DNA of 51,726 nt from Clostridia bacterium (GTDB lineage Bacteria > Bacillota > Clostridia > Oscillospirales > Acutalibacteraceae), in contig JAGAOS010000061.1 in NCBI GenBank assembly GCA_017623575.1, positions 1 through 51,726 of the forward strand, in the 5' to 3' direction. Shown here piece after piece: positions 35,200-42,707 of this stretch. The notes under the pieces were generated by a model. The model saw nothing but the letters and a program-made list of their open reading frames with translations. It was not told the DNA's origin and searched no databases. Both the position numbers and the translations under genes were made by a program. Every line of letters begins with the position of its first letter. Position 1 is the first letter of the stretch.

Positions 35200-36399
35200 T
35201 TATTCGTTAATAACGGCTATCTTAAGTCCTTCCATTGCAAGGTTGGTCTTAAGGGCTTCATTAATCTGCTCTAAGGGGAAGCGATGGGTAATAAGCTTTT
35301 CAACGGGAAGTCCAATACCCTTTGCACGCTTTAGGAAATCAAAGGTGGTTGCATAATCGCGAAGGGTGTATACCCAAGAACCAACTGTTGTGATTTCCTT
35401 TGCGCAGATGTCAAAGTGGGGATTGATGGTTGCATCACCGCCATTGATGAAGAAACCAAGCTCACAAAGTCCGCCGCCATTGCGAATGAACTTGTAGATG
35501 TTTGCGTGAGCAATGGGTGAGCCTGTACACTGGAAGCCAAAATCTGCGGGATAACCGCCAAAGGCATCCTCAACCGCTTTGGTGAGTTCTTCAATGCCCT
35601 TGTGATTTTTAAAGTTTACAGATTTATCGGCGCCCATTTCCTTAGCAAAGGCAAGGCGCTTATCCTCACCGTCAACCGCTACGATATTTTCAATACCCAT
35701 TGTGCGGAGAACTGCAATACAAAGAAGACCGATAGGTCCACAGCCCTGAACAACAACACGGCTGTTAAATCTTAAAATGCCGGTAGTTTTTGCACGCTCA
35801 ACTGCGTGAATTAAAACTGCCGCAGGCTCGATTAAGATTCGAAGATCCAAGCTCAAATCGCTTACATTAAATATTGTAGAGCCGCCGCGAACCACTATGT
35901 AATCGGCAAACCAACCGTTGTGATGAACATCATCATCGGGAAGAAGACCGTAAACATCAGCGCCGCCTACATTTTGTTTGTTAAGGTCAAACATTGTGAT
36001 ATCAGGATTATCCTTGAATATCATACAGGTAACAACCTTATCGCCAACGGCAAGGGGCTTACCTGCGCTGTCCTTTTTAACATTTTTACCCATAGCAATG
36101 ATTTCGCCTGTACCCTCATGTCCGAGAACTACGGGAATCATACCAAAGGGGTCACGCTTAAATTCGTGAGCATCTGTACCGCAGACGCCGCAACCCTCAA
36201 CCTTAACAAGAACATCATCATCACCCAAAGCGGGGATGGCATATTCTTTAAGCTCGAACTTTTCAAGCTCGGTGAGCATTGCAACACGGCCTGTTTTGGG
36301 GATAGGACCGCCGCTTTTTTTAGGAGCAGCAGCTGTACCCTGCATCTGACCGATTACCTGACGGACAATTTGCTCAATATCAGCAGAATTTACGCTCAT
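35200..36399 (-). CDS. Zinc-dependent medium-chain alcohol dehydrogenase with encapsulation tail
   Basis: A 399-residue dehydrogenase. Residues 1-20 (MSVNSADIEQIVRQVIGQMQ) closely resemble the aldehyde dehydrogenase tail and are followed by an Ala/Pro/Lys linker. The MDR core has catalytic zinc ligands C73 (GVCGTD) and H94-E95 (GHEG) and a Rossmann site VVQGCGPIGLL. The four structural-zinc cysteines of the usual enzyme are not seen. In deoxysugar-type compartments such an enzyme could reduce lactaldehyde to 1,2-propanediol; this role is inferred. Confidence 0.9.
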   Translation of the reverse strand: MSVNSADIEQIVRQVIGQMQGTAAAPKKSGGPIPKTGRVAMLTELEKFELKEYAIPALGDDDVLVKVEGCGVCGTDAHEFKRDPFGMIPVVLGHEGTGEIIAMGKNVKKDSAGKPLAVGDKVVTCMIFKDNPDITMFDLNKQNVGGADVYGLLPDDDVHHNGWFADYIVVRGGSTIFNVSDLSLDLRILIEPAAVLIHAVERAKTTGILRFNSRVVVQGCGPIGLLCIAVLRTMGIENIVAVDGEDKRLAFAKEMGADKSVNFKNHKGIEELTKAVEDAFGGYPADFGFQCTGSPIAHANIYKFIRNGGGLCELGFFINGGDATINPHFDICAKEITTVGSWVYTLRDYATTFDFLKRAKGIGLPVEKLITHRFPLEQINEALKTNLAMEGLKIAVINE

Positions 36400-36418
36400 T
36401 TCTGCACATTCCTTTCTG

Positions 36419-36889
36419 TTATTTTATAAGGGCTTTGAATACTTCGCCGCCAAATTCGGCAAGTGCAGTATCCTGACCCTCACTTCCGCCACTTACACCA
36501 AGACCGCCGATTATTTTGCCTGCCTTGTTGTAAAGGGGAACTCCGCCACCGAAAATAACAATCTTGCCACCGTTTGTAAACTGTATGCCGTAAAGTGAAC
36601 CGCCGGGGGTGGCAAGCTCCTTTAGGGTGGTGGTTGGCATTTTCAGGGCTACTACGGTGTATGCCTTATTAAGGGCTACATCATAGCTTGCAATGTAGGA
36701 ATCATCCATACACTGCACCGTTACGGGGTTTCCTGCGGAATTTGATACGGCAACTACCGCATTAACACCCATTTCTTTTGCCTTTGCCTTTACCTTTTCG
36801 GTAAGGGTTAAGGCTAAATCTAAGGTCATATCACCGCCGAGGCTTGAAACCACTTCGGTAATGAGCCTTTTAAGTTCCTGCTCGGTCAT
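36419..36889 (-). CDS. GlcG/HbpS (PduO C-terminal domain) family protein with encapsulation tail
   Basis: A 156-residue protein. Residues 1-19 (MTEQELKRLITEVVSSLGG) form a targeting-helix-like segment. The rest is the GlcG/HbpS fold (NAVVAVSNSAGNPVTV; TPGGSLYGIQFTNGGKIVIF; GGLGVSGGSEGQD). This domain binds heme or cobalamin-like cofactors in some relatives; its role in B12-independent compartments is unclear. An upstream GTG at 36943 would extend it into a repeat element, so the ATG at 36889 is used. Confidence 0.88.
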   Translation of the reverse strand: MTEQELKRLITEVVSSLGGDMTLDLALTLTEKVKAKAKEMGVNAVVAVSNSAGNPVTVQCMDDSYIASYDVALNKAYTVVALKMPTTTLKELATPGGSLYGIQFTNGGKIVIFGGGVPLYNKAGKIIGGLGVSGGSEGQDTALAEFGGEVFKALIK

Positions 36890-36930
36890 AGAATGACCAG
36901 TCCTTTCGAGGGATTTTGAAAAGTCGGGTT

Positions 36931-36984
36931 TCTCCCCTTCCACCGCCTGACGGCGGTCCCCCTTCCCCGTCCGGGGACGGCCTC
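36931..36984 (+). repeat. GC-rich palindromic repeat, copy D
   Basis: Same element as at 9533, with the loop of the first hairpin changed to TGAC (CCGCC-TGAC-GGCGG). It shares the additional flank AGAGGGTT with copy B. Confidence 0.9.
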
Positions 36985-37029
36985 AGAGGGTTCCTGCAAA
37001 ATGTTAATTAAGATTAAAATTTTGAGAGA

Positions 37030-37099
37030 TTTTTGTTCACAGTATGCATTTTGGAGCGAGGGTGCTGTACTAAGGTACCGCCCCGAGTCATAGCCAATT
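37030..37099 (+). repeat. Degenerate copy of the 80-bp palindromic element
   Basis: TTGTTCA at the left, a central GGTGCTGTAC ... GTACCGCCCC hairpin and CAATT at the right match the 28434 element, with the flanking arms decayed. Confidence 0.65.
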
Positions 37100-37143
37100 G
37101 CAAACTCCTATCCCTACATTATAAAACATAATTTTGAGAGAAA

Positions 37144-37223
37144 ATTGTTCAGAGTGCCGTTTTGCAGTTTGCGGTGCCGTGCTTTAGGCACTGCCCCAAA
37201 CAAAAAACGGTGCTATGGGCAAT
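37144..37223 (+). repeat. 80-bp palindromic element, copy 4
   Basis: Exactly 80 bp from ATTGTTCAG to GGGCAAT. The central hairpin has GTGC ... GCAC where copy 1 has GTAC ... GTAC, a compensatory change. It ends 18 bp from the aldolase stop codon. Confidence 0.88.
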
Positions 37224-37241
37224 TTAATCCAAAATTCAAAA

Positions 37242-38051
37242 TTATTTGCCGAGTTGCTCCATTACCTTTTTGGTGATTTGAGCTACTAAATCTTCGTTAG
37301 CGCCGCCATCTGCATTTAAGGTTGCACCACATGTACCCTTACAGCTGTGACAGCTGGGAAGACCTGCTTTTGCATTGGGGCAGAGGTTTGCGGGGTGCTT
37401 ACCGGGAAGACCGAATGCACGACGAATTTCAAAAAGTCTTTCAACCTGACCCTTGGAAAGCTCTTTAGCGCCACCTAACTGACCGGAGAGATATAAAAGC
37501 TTTGCATAAAACTCAACAGATTCCATTTTGTGGTATGCGTTGAGAAGTGAATCAGAGAAAGCAAGTGCGCCGTGGTTCTCTAAAAGAACGGCATCAAAAT
37601 AAGGAAGATACTTTTCTACTGCATCGGGAATTTCATCGGTAGAGGGTGTGCCGTACTCAGCAATGGGAACGCAACCAAGTGCGATAACTGCCTCAGGCAT
37701 AATGGGCTGAGTAAGGGGAATACCTGCAATAGCAAAAGCAGTTGCATACATAGGATGAGCGTGAACAACCGACTGTACATCAGGACGGTTTTTGTAAACT
37801 CTCATATGCATTTTAATTTCAGAAGAAGGTCTGAATCCGGGGTTAGCCTGAATAACCTTACCCTCAGCATCTACCTTACAGATGTACTCAGGGGTCATAA
37901 AGCCCTTACTAACACCTGTGGGGGTGCAAAGGAACTCGTTATCGTTAAGCTTTACAGAGATGTTACCATCGTTAGATGCAACCATACCTCTGTCATAGAT
38001 GCGCTTACCGATTTCGCAAATTTGTTTTTTGATTTCGTACTCGGATACCAT
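37242..38051 (-). CDS. Class II aldolase (fuculose/rhamnulose-phosphate type) with Cys4 linker and encapsulation tail
   Basis: A 269-residue protein. Residues 1-215 are a class II aldolase with zinc ligands H97 and H99 (VVHAHP) and H160 (LLENHG) and catalytic E78. It would split L-fuculose- or L-rhamnulose-1-phosphate into dihydroxyacetone phosphate and lactaldehyde. Residues 220-245 form a linker with C224, C234, C237 and C241 (C-x9-C-x2-C-x3-C), possibly a metal site. Residues 252-269 (NEDLVAQITKKVMEQLGK) form a C-terminal encapsulation helix. It has its own promoter, upstream of the shell genes. Confidence 0.92.
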   Translation of the reverse strand: MVSEYEIKKQICEIGKRIYDRGMVASNDGNISVKLNDNEFLCTPTGVSKGFMTPEYICKVDAEGKVIQANPGFRPSSEIKMHMRVYKNRPDVQSVVHAHPMYATAFAIAGIPLTQPIMPEAVIALGCVPIAEYGTPSTDEIPDAVEKYLPYFDAVLLENHGALAFSDSLLNAYHKMESVEFYAKLLYLSGQLGGAKELSKGQVERLFEIRRAFGLPGKHPANLCPNAKAGLPSCHSCKGTCGATLNADGGANEDLVAQITKKVMEQLGK

Positions 38052-38097
38052 TTTAATTTCTCCTTTATTTAAAGTTTTTAATATCCAAAATGGGTTT

Positions 38098-38117
38098 AAG
38101 CGGGCAGATGCCCACTT
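38098..38117. promoter_or_regulatory. Operator-like palindrome near the aldolase transcript start
   Basis: AAGCGGGCA-GA-TGCCCACTT, nine-base arms with one mismatch, centred about 20 bases downstream of the -10 box. It could be an operator or a 5'-leader hairpin. Confidence 0.45.
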
Positions 38118-38127
38118 TTCTATTCAT

Positions 38128-38156
38128 AATATACCACACAAACAAACAAAAGTCAA
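38128..38156 (-). promoter_or_regulatory. sigma-A promoter of the aldolase-shell operon
   Basis: Minus strand -35 TTGACT (38156-38151), 17-bp spacer, -10 TATATT (38133-38128). The 5' leader is about 70 bases. Confidence 0.75.
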
Positions 38157-38276
38157 CACAAAATCACATATTTTTCTTGTTTTTTGTGAAAGTTTGTTGG
38201 TTTTTTCTGTGTTTTGGTATATTCAGAACCAAAATTATAGTAGATTTGGGATTAAAATAGCTTTTTGGTGTTGTTT

Positions 38277-38753
38277 TTATAGATTAAACATCTTTTTTCT
38301 GTTTTCCTTATAAAACTTCTTTGTATCAAAGGTTGTAAGGAAGTTGCGAAGCTCCTCGATCCCCTCACCCGTAACGGCGCTTACCTTAAAGATAATCTCA
38401 CAGCCTGCAAGACGAAGCCAGCGTTCCGCCCTTTCGGGGTTGGCGTTTTTTTGGTCAATTCCTGTAATAATACCTATTACAAGTCGGTTTGCCATAGATG
38501 TAATGTTAGGACTGAATAAGGAATACGGCTCGGTTGCCGATAAAAGCAGACCTACAATATCACTTTCATATGCGTAAACCGCCAAAGCACCGCCAAAATT
38601 TCTGGTTTGTATGTACTCGCCGGGGGTATCAATAATAAAGCCTTCACGCTCAACACTCTGGGTTTTATCATAATGAATTTTTTCGCCCTTAAGAGCTTGA
38701 GTCAATGTTGTTTTGCCGCTTTCACTGCGACCTATTAATATAACCTTATTCAT
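38277..38753 (-). CDS. EutP/PduV-like small GTPase
   Basis: A 158-residue Ras-like GTPase with P-loop GRSESGKTT (8-16), DTPGEY (near 43) and a G4-like TGIDQKNAN. EutP/PduV proteins accompany microcompartment loci and have been linked to compartment movement or acetate metabolism; the role is not settled. It starts 3 bp after the EutS-like gene, without a clear ribosome binding site, so it is probably coupled. Confidence 0.88.
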   Translation of the reverse strand: MNKVILIGRSESGKTTLTQALKGEKIHYDKTQSVEREGFIIDTPGEYIQTRNFGGALAVYAYESDIVGLLLSATEPYSLFSPNITSMANRLVIGIITGIDQKNANPERAERWLRLAGCEIIFKVSAVTGEGIEELRNFLTTFDTKKFYKENRKKMFNL

Positions 38754-38756
38754 ACT

Positions 38757-39134
38757 TTAAGTTTTTGTTATGGGGCAAACCGTAAAGCCTAAAGTTTCTC
38801 TTACATAAGTACAAACGGCATCTACGGCTTCTTCAATTTGGGAAACACTGCCCACTACTATAAGTGTACCGCTGAATCGGTCTACAAAACCAAGCTCTGC
38901 GCCCGATGCCTTGGTAGCAATATCGCCTGCGATGATTGCTGTTTCGGCAGGGCTTAGGGTGATAATACCAATGGCAGAGGTTTTGTAATCGGCGGCAGGG
39001 TCAAGACCGAGCTTTTGATAAAGCACAGGGTCGGGATTAGCAATTACATGAGCCAGAGTTATTTGCTTACCCGGAACAAGCTCCTGAATAATGCGTGCCT
39101 TACCGTCATTTTTAAGCACATCAAACATATCCAT
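38757..39134 (-). CDS. EutS/PduU-type permuted BMC-H shell protein
   Basis: A 125-residue protein. The N-terminal IIQELVPGKQITLAHVIANP is the hallmark of circularly permuted EutS/PduU shell proteins, which form a beta-barrel over the pore; SAIGIITLSPAETAIIAGD begins the BMC core. The ATG at 39134 has TAGGAGG nine bases upstream; the ATG at 39143 is too close to it. It lies between activase and GTPase genes. Confidence 0.92.
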   Translation of the reverse strand: MDMFDVLKNDGKARIIQELVPGKQITLAHVIANPDPVLYQKLGLDPAADYKTSAIGIITLSPAETAIIAGDIATKASGAELGFVDRFSGTLIVVGSVSQIEEAVDAVCTYVRETLGFTVCPITKT

Positions 39135-39139
39135 TTTTA

Positions 39140-39928
39140 TCATCCTCCTATCTTTGCTTTAAGTCCGTAGCTTAACGCTACCTCTAAAAGCTCATTCATA
39201 TGCTCATCGGTTGGGGGTGAGATTCCCTCTAAAAGGTATTCTCTGCCCAAACCTTTATATTTATCCTGCCCCAGACGGTGGTAAGGAAGCAGGTTGATTT
39301 CGCCACCCGGCATAATTTCTGAAGTATATTTTGCTATGGCGGCGATTTCTTCCTTTGTATCATTAAAGGTGGGAATCACAGGCACCCTTATTACAAGGTG
39401 TTTTGCCTCTTTTGCCAGAATTTTTGCATTTTCCAGCATTAAAGTATTTTCTCTGCCTGTAAATTCCTTATGCTTATTGGGGTTCATATGTTTAATATCC
39501 ATAAGGTAGTGGTCGAGGTATGGAAGTAATCCGCGGATGGTATCAATGGGGGCGCAGGCGGTGGATTCTATAGCGGTGTTGAGTCCCGCATCCTTAGCCG
39601 CTCTGAGAAGTGCGGTTGCAAACTCAGGCTGACAAAGGCTTTCACCACCCGAGAGGGTGAGTCCCCCACCCGAACGGCGGTAATAGACTCTGTCCTTTAA
39701 AACATCCTCCAAAACCTCTTTTACGGTTACATCGCGACCTACCGTTTTGGTTTTGCCTGCGGTGGTCATCTGCTCAATCTCATACCTTTGTGATTCGGGA
39801 TTACAGCACCAGCGGCACCTTAGCACACAGCCCTTTAAAAAGACTATTGTACGAACTCCCGGACCATCGTGCACCGAAAACCTTTGAATATCAAAGATGC
39901 GACCCTTGGTATTTAGGTAATCCTGCAC
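39140..39928 (-). CDS. Glycyl-radical enzyme activating enzyme
   Basis: A 262-residue radical SAM protein that installs the glycyl radical on the adjacent dehydratase. The cluster motif CxxxCxxC is C34, C38, C41 (GCVLRCRWC), followed by TLSGGESLCQPEFA. Many dehydratase activases carry an extra eight-Cys ferredoxin insert after the first motif; here CNPESQRYEIEQ runs directly into the next helix, so that insert is absent. It starts with GTG immediately after the dehydratase TAA, with GGGAGG seven bases upstream. Confidence 0.95.
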   Translation of the reverse strand: MQDYLNTKGRIFDIQRFSVHDGPGVRTIVFLKGCVLRCRWCCNPESQRYEIEQMTTAGKTKTVGRDVTVKEVLEDVLKDRVYYRRSGGGLTLSGGESLCQPEFATALLRAAKDAGLNTAIESTACAPIDTIRGLLPYLDHYLMDIKHMNPNKHKEFTGRENTLMLENAKILAKEAKHLVIRVPVIPTFNDTKEEIAAIAKYTSEIMPGGEINLLPYHRLGQDKYKGLGREYLLEGISPPTDEHMNELLEVALSYGLKAKIGG

Positions 39929-42457
39929 TTAAAAACCTCCCTGCTCGGTACGGTTTATAATATCATCCTGAAGGGAACGGGAAAGGGTTGTGAATAATGC
40001 GCTGTAACCCGCAACTCGTACCACAAGAGATTTATATTTTTCGGGGTTTTTCTGTGCATCCAAAAGGGTTTCACGGCTTACTACATTAAACTGAACGTGC
40101 ATTCCTTTTTGGTCAAAGTAGCCGCGTATCATAGCAACAAAGCTTTCAAGTCCGCTTTCGCCCTTTAGTGCGCTTGGGTGGAACTTCATATTAAATAAGG
40201 TTCCGTTGGATGCAATAAAGTGGTCGAGCCTTGCAACCGAGTTGCAAGAGGCTGTAGGACCGTTTATATCCTTACCTGCCGAGGGGGAAACGCCGTCTGC
40301 CACGGGTGTGCCTGCCAGACGACCGTCAGGTGTGGCGCCTGTTTGTGCGCCAAGGGGCACATTTGCCGATACGGGGTAAAGTCCTGCCTGGAAGATACCG
40401 CCTCTGGGATTTTTGTAATCCTGCAGAGGGCGAGTATATGTATAGGCAACATCCCTTGCAAATAGGTCAATTTCTTTAATATCGTTACCGAATTTAGGAA
40501 GTGAATCTATATCCGCGCGGAGCTTATCATAAAACGCTTTTTTATCAGCAGGGGTTTTATTTTCGCTGATTTTTGTGTAAATATCAGCAATTGTCTGCTC
40601 GTTTGGAGTCTTGCCCTTATCTGCCAATTCTTTAGCGGCATAGGTTGTAAGCTGAGATGCAATTACGGGCGGCATTGCCTCGCCGTAGTTGTTTTTAAGG
40701 GCATTTGCAAACTGCTGGAGAGTGTATTTCTTTTCATCATACACAAGAGTTTTTATAGCATAAAGTGCATCTGCCATATTGGCAATACCAAAGCCCTGAG
40801 GACCTGTAAAATTATAAACAGCACCGCCGTTTTGCACCGATTTACCCCTTGCAATACAGTCATCCACCATTGATGAAAGGAAGGGCAGAGGGCAACGCTC
40901 GGCGTGGGCTAAATCTATACTGTTATCGGCATTAACCATCATTTCAATCATATAGTTCATCTGTGCCTTGTAGGCATCATAGAACTTATCAAAGGTGGTA
41001 AGTTCCGGAAGAGAGGGAGTTTTGGGACCTACCTGCTCACCCAACTCTGCGCCACCGCCGAAAACAAGCTCCAAGGGGCGACACATATTAAAGAATGCGG
41101 CATCGTGCCAGCCGTCGGTTTTACCGGGGGTCTGAGGCTCAACACAACCTATAATACAGTAGTTTCTTGCCTCCTCTAAGCTAAGGCCTCTGTTTACAAG
41201 GGCGGGGATAATAACCTCATCATTATAATAGGCGGGAAGTCCCACACCTGTGCGGGTAAGCTCACCTGCGCGAAGCAAAAATTCGTGGGGGGTGCCGTTC
41301 CAAACACGAACCGAGAAGGAAGGCATTGGGAGCATTACATGAAGGGATGCCGAAATACACATAAAGGAAAGATCGTTGGTGGCATCTAAGCCCTCTTCGG
41401 TCTGACCGCCTGCTATAAGGTTCTGGAAAAGGCTGTAGCCTGCAAAGCCCTCAGCAGAGGCAGCATCGCGAACCTTATTAAGGTCATTAAGCTTAACCCA
41501 GATACAATCCATTAATTCCTGAGCAAACTCGCGGGTGATTTTACCTTGATCCAAATCCTTTTTATAATAAGGATACATATATTGGTCAAAGCGACCGGGC
41601 GAAATGGAATGTCCGCTAGCCTCGGTTTGCAGAAGCATCTGCACAAACCAGAAGGACTGACAAGCCTCATAGAAGGTGGTTGCGCCCTTACGGGGAACAT
41701 TAGCGCAGTTATTGGCTATTAAAGCAAGCTCTAATTTGCGTCTGGGGTCGGTTTCCTTTTCTGCCATTTCTACTGCAAGCAAAGCGTATCTTTCGGCGTA
41801 ACGGCTTGCCGCCTCCAGCGACATTATAACAGCCTTTAAAAAGGCGGTTCGGGTTCCGTAATCGGCATCACCGGGGGTGAGCTTTAAAAGGGCATCCACA
41901 GCCTTGGCTTTAATACCGTCAAAGCCAATAGCCAAAACCTCATCATATTTAACACACAAATGTCCAACGCCGTTGTAGAAGTAGTTACCGGGGGTGAAGA
42001 TGTTATGCTTCATTGCCATTTTGGCGCCGTCGGACATATACTCCTCTGCCAGCTCGCTTGTGGTTTTACCGCCCCAATATTTATAAACCTCACGAAGAAT
42101 TTTTTTGTTCTCCTCTGAGATGTAGAAGGGGTCGGCCGAGCGGGTTTCTACGGTATCAAGCTCGTCCTCCAGCCATCGATAAGAATATTCGGGGAATACC
42201 TGACAGCTACGGGGACGGATGGTATTACTGCCTACAATCAGCTCATCGGGACGAATGGTGATGGGCAGATTTTCCATAATATGAGCAAAGGCCTCGGCGC
42301 GGCGGGTAATTACAGGCTTACCCTCTGATTTTTTGTAGGCTTCGGTAAGCAGTACCGCACGGTCTGTTTCTATTTGAGGCATCTGCTCAAACAGATGTGA
42401 AACAAGCCTTGCTATACGGGGACTTTTAGGGATTTCGGGAATATAATAATCAGGCAT
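39929..42457 (-). CDS. B12-independent propanediol/glycerol dehydratase (glycyl radical enzyme)
   Basis: An 842-residue glycyl radical enzyme. The thiyl-radical Cys is C438 in IIGCVEPQ, with E440 as general base, and the radical glycine is G817 in RVAGYSALF. The GCVEPQ and PSAGKDINGPTA segments match diol dehydratases rather than choline TMA-lyase or formate-lyases. Compared with the C. butyricum glycerol dehydratase as recalled, about 50 extra residues precede PKFGND (near 690). No encapsulation tail is obvious. The ATG at 42457 follows AAAGGAAGG; a frame extending to 42532 lies in the 5' leader. Confidence 0.95.
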   Translation of the reverse strand: MPDYYIPEIPKSPRIARLVSHLFEQMPQIETDRAVLLTEAYKKSEGKPVITRRAEAFAHIMENLPITIRPDELIVGSNTIRPRSCQVFPEYSYRWLEDELDTVETRSADPFYISEENKKILREVYKYWGGKTTSELAEEYMSDGAKMAMKHNIFTPGNYFYNGVGHLCVKYDEVLAIGFDGIKAKAVDALLKLTPGDADYGTRTAFLKAVIMSLEAASRYAERYALLAVEMAEKETDPRRKLELALIANNCANVPRKGATTFYEACQSFWFVQMLLQTEASGHSISPGRFDQYMYPYYKKDLDQGKITREFAQELMDCIWVKLNDLNKVRDAASAEGFAGYSLFQNLIAGGQTEEGLDATNDLSFMCISASLHVMLPMPSFSVRVWNGTPHEFLLRAGELTRTGVGLPAYYNDEVIIPALVNRGLSLEEARNYCIIGCVEPQTPGKTDGWHDAAFFNMCRPLELVFGGGAELGEQVGPKTPSLPELTTFDKFYDAYKAQMNYMIEMMVNADNSIDLAHAERCPLPFLSSMVDDCIARGKSVQNGGAVYNFTGPQGFGIANMADALYAIKTLVYDEKKYTLQQFANALKNNYGEAMPPVIASQLTTYAAKELADKGKTPNEQTIADIYTKISENKTPADKKAFYDKLRADIDSLPKFGNDIKEIDLFARDVAYTYTRPLQDYKNPRGGIFQAGLYPVSANVPLGAQTGATPDGRLAGTPVADGVSPSAGKDINGPTASCNSVARLDHFIASNGTLFNMKFHPSALKGESGLESFVAMIRGYFDQKGMHVQFNVVSRETLLDAQKNPEKYKSLVVRVAGYSALFTTLSRSLQDDIINRTEQGGF

Positions 42458-42499
42458 AAAAACCTTCCTTTCTTTTAAAAGGATAATTGTAGCGAATAG

Positions 42500-42512
42500 A
42501 AAATGTGGGATT
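42500..42512. promoter_or_regulatory. 13-bp repeat downstream of the dehydratase promoter
   Basis: AAAATGTGGGATT, the exact inverted partner of AATCCCACATTTT at 42618-42630. The two bracket the promoter at 118 bp start-to-start and may be an operator pair. Confidence 0.5.
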
Positions 42513-42553
42513 TTTTGGGAGTACAATACCACAAACGCTACTGATACATCATT

Positions 42554-42582
42554 ATTTTAAACCAAAAACCACAATTTGTCAA
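42554..42582 (-). promoter_or_regulatory. sigma-A promoter of the dehydratase operon
   Basis: Minus strand -35 TTGACA (42582-42577), 17-bp spacer, -10 TAAAAT (42559-42554), giving a leader of about 90 bases. Confidence 0.8.
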
Positions 42583-42617
42583 TACCAAAACAAGAAAAAA
42601 ACAGAAAAATATGGCAC

Positions 42618-42630
42618 AATCCCACATTTT
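42618..42630. promoter_or_regulatory. 13-bp repeat upstream of the dehydratase promoter
   Basis: AATCCCACATTTT, inverted partner of the site at 42500. It also lies just upstream of the promoter for the divergent TIR gene, so one regulator could affect both directions. Confidence 0.5.
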
Positions 42631-42640
42631 AACAAAATGC

Positions 42641-42669
42641 TTGATTTAACTATAAAAGGATGTTAAAAT
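42641..42669 (+). promoter_or_regulatory. sigma-A promoter of the TIR-LRR gene
   Basis: -35 TTGATT (42641-42646), 17-bp spacer, -10 TAAAAT (42664-42669), 38 bases before the ATG. Confidence 0.65.
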
Positions 42670-42707
42670 CAAAATATGCGAATAACACCCTTTGGAGGTT
42701 AAAATAA

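Noticed and set aside
36890-36943. Upstream GTG start for the GlcG-like protein
   Set aside because: The extra codons derive partly from the palindromic repeat and would bury the targeting helix; the ATG at 36889 gives the typical tail at the N-terminus.
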